DNA of 7,472 bases, taken from assembly GCA_026786225.1 (NCBI GenBank), contig JAJAYN010000289.1:1-7472 (forward strand), given 5' to 3'. The stretch is from Burkholderiales bacterium. Lineage in GTDB: Bacteria; Pseudomonadota; Gammaproteobacteria; Burkholderiales; Usitatibacteraceae. The notes below the pieces were generated by a model. The model saw only the letters and a program-made list of their open reading frames with translations, was not told the DNA's origin and did not search any database. Positions 7,279 to 7,472 of this stretch are shown in pieces. The translations under genes were made by a program, and so were the position numbers. Positions within the stretch are counted from its first letter, which is position 1. The number at the start of each line of letters is the position of its first letter.

Positions 7279-7472
7279 CTATGCGCTATCCGGTTGCGCA
7301 ACAGCCGCATCCGGAAGGCCAGCGAATTTTCCCTGATCCTTCGCCACTTTTGAACCGAGGAGGTTGTATACCTGCATCAATCCCTTGCCTTTGACATGGA
7401 TTTGTTGCATTTCGTCGAAGGTGTAGCGGTTATGCAGGCGCCGGTAGGTGACGGCATCGACCTGGGTGAGAC
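7279..7472 (-). CDS. Probable class III adenylate/guanylate cyclase (C-terminal end, partial)
   Basis: An open frame enters from the right edge on the minus strand and ends at TAG 7279-7281, giving the last 63 residues. The part AVTYRRLHNRYTFDE followed by HVKGKGLMQVYNLLG resembles the end of class III nucleotide cyclase catalytic domains, where a beta-strand with a VKGKG-like motif closes the domain before a variable tail. Here a tail of about 23 residues follows. The metal-binding and base-selecting residues are outside the window, so cyclase activity and ATP versus GTP use cannot be judged. The stop is the first of three consecutive in-frame stops (TAG TAA TAG). The patatin gene follows on the same strand, 54 to 102 bases later depending on its start, so the two may be co-transcribed. 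The identity rests on this short terminal motif only. Confidence 0.6.
   Translation of the reverse strand, partial: LTQVDAVTYRRLHNRYTFDEMQQIHVKGKGLMQVYNLLGSKVAKDQGKFAGLPDAAVAQPDSA

Noticed and set aside
6820..7353. Long plus-strand open frame opposite the patatin gene.
   Set aside because: It is antisense to a gene with intact patatin catalytic motifs, shows no recognisable domain, and such frames are common opposite GC-rich genes.

Overview
The window looks like chromosomal DNA of a Gram-negative proteobacterium, most likely a betaproteobacterium. The reasons are moderately high GC, a Sec signal peptide on a periplasmic binding protein, proteobacterial-type EgtB and EgtD sequences, and dense head-to-tail operons. 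This assignment rests on general resemblance; there is no rRNA or other taxonomic marker. No mobile element, CRISPR array, tRNA or rRNA was seen.

Region 1 (1-1888) is an ergothioneine locus in an unusual layout. The left edge holds the C-terminal end of egtB (hercynine sulfoxide-forming non-haem iron enzyme). Its stop overlaps the start of a small class I SAM-dependent methyltransferase of unknown substrate (ATGA overlap). Converging on them, with only 20 bases between stop codons, is egtD on the minus strand. EgtD is the histidine N-alpha-trimethyltransferase that makes hercynine, the substrate of EgtB.

Region 2 (1949-5343) diverges from egtD. It is a compact four-gene ABC importer operon of the PhnCDE type: periplasmic binding protein, ATPase, and two paralogous permeases with tight or overlapping junctions. 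The binding protein has the STSG anion-binding loop of the phosphonate/phosphite family but departs from classical PhnD elsewhere. It most resembles, from memory, the clade annotated as putative selenate ABC transporter binding proteins. An importer for a selenium oxyanion next to egtB/egtD would be notable, because selenoneine is the selenium analogue of ergothioneine and is built on the same hercynine intermediate. That link is inference; no senA, senB, senC or selD is visible in the window.

Region 3 (5344-5473) is a 130-base convergent gap holding one perfect 9-bp inverted repeat.

Region 4 (5474-7472, minus strand) reads from right to left. First comes the C-terminal end of a probable class III adenylate/guanylate cyclase, closed by three consecutive in-frame stops. 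It is followed by a patatin-like phospholipase, then a hotdog-fold acyl-CoA thioesterase whose start overlaps the patatin stop (ATGA). The last two form a coupled acyl-lipid hydrolase pair, with the nucleotide cyclase gene just upstream.
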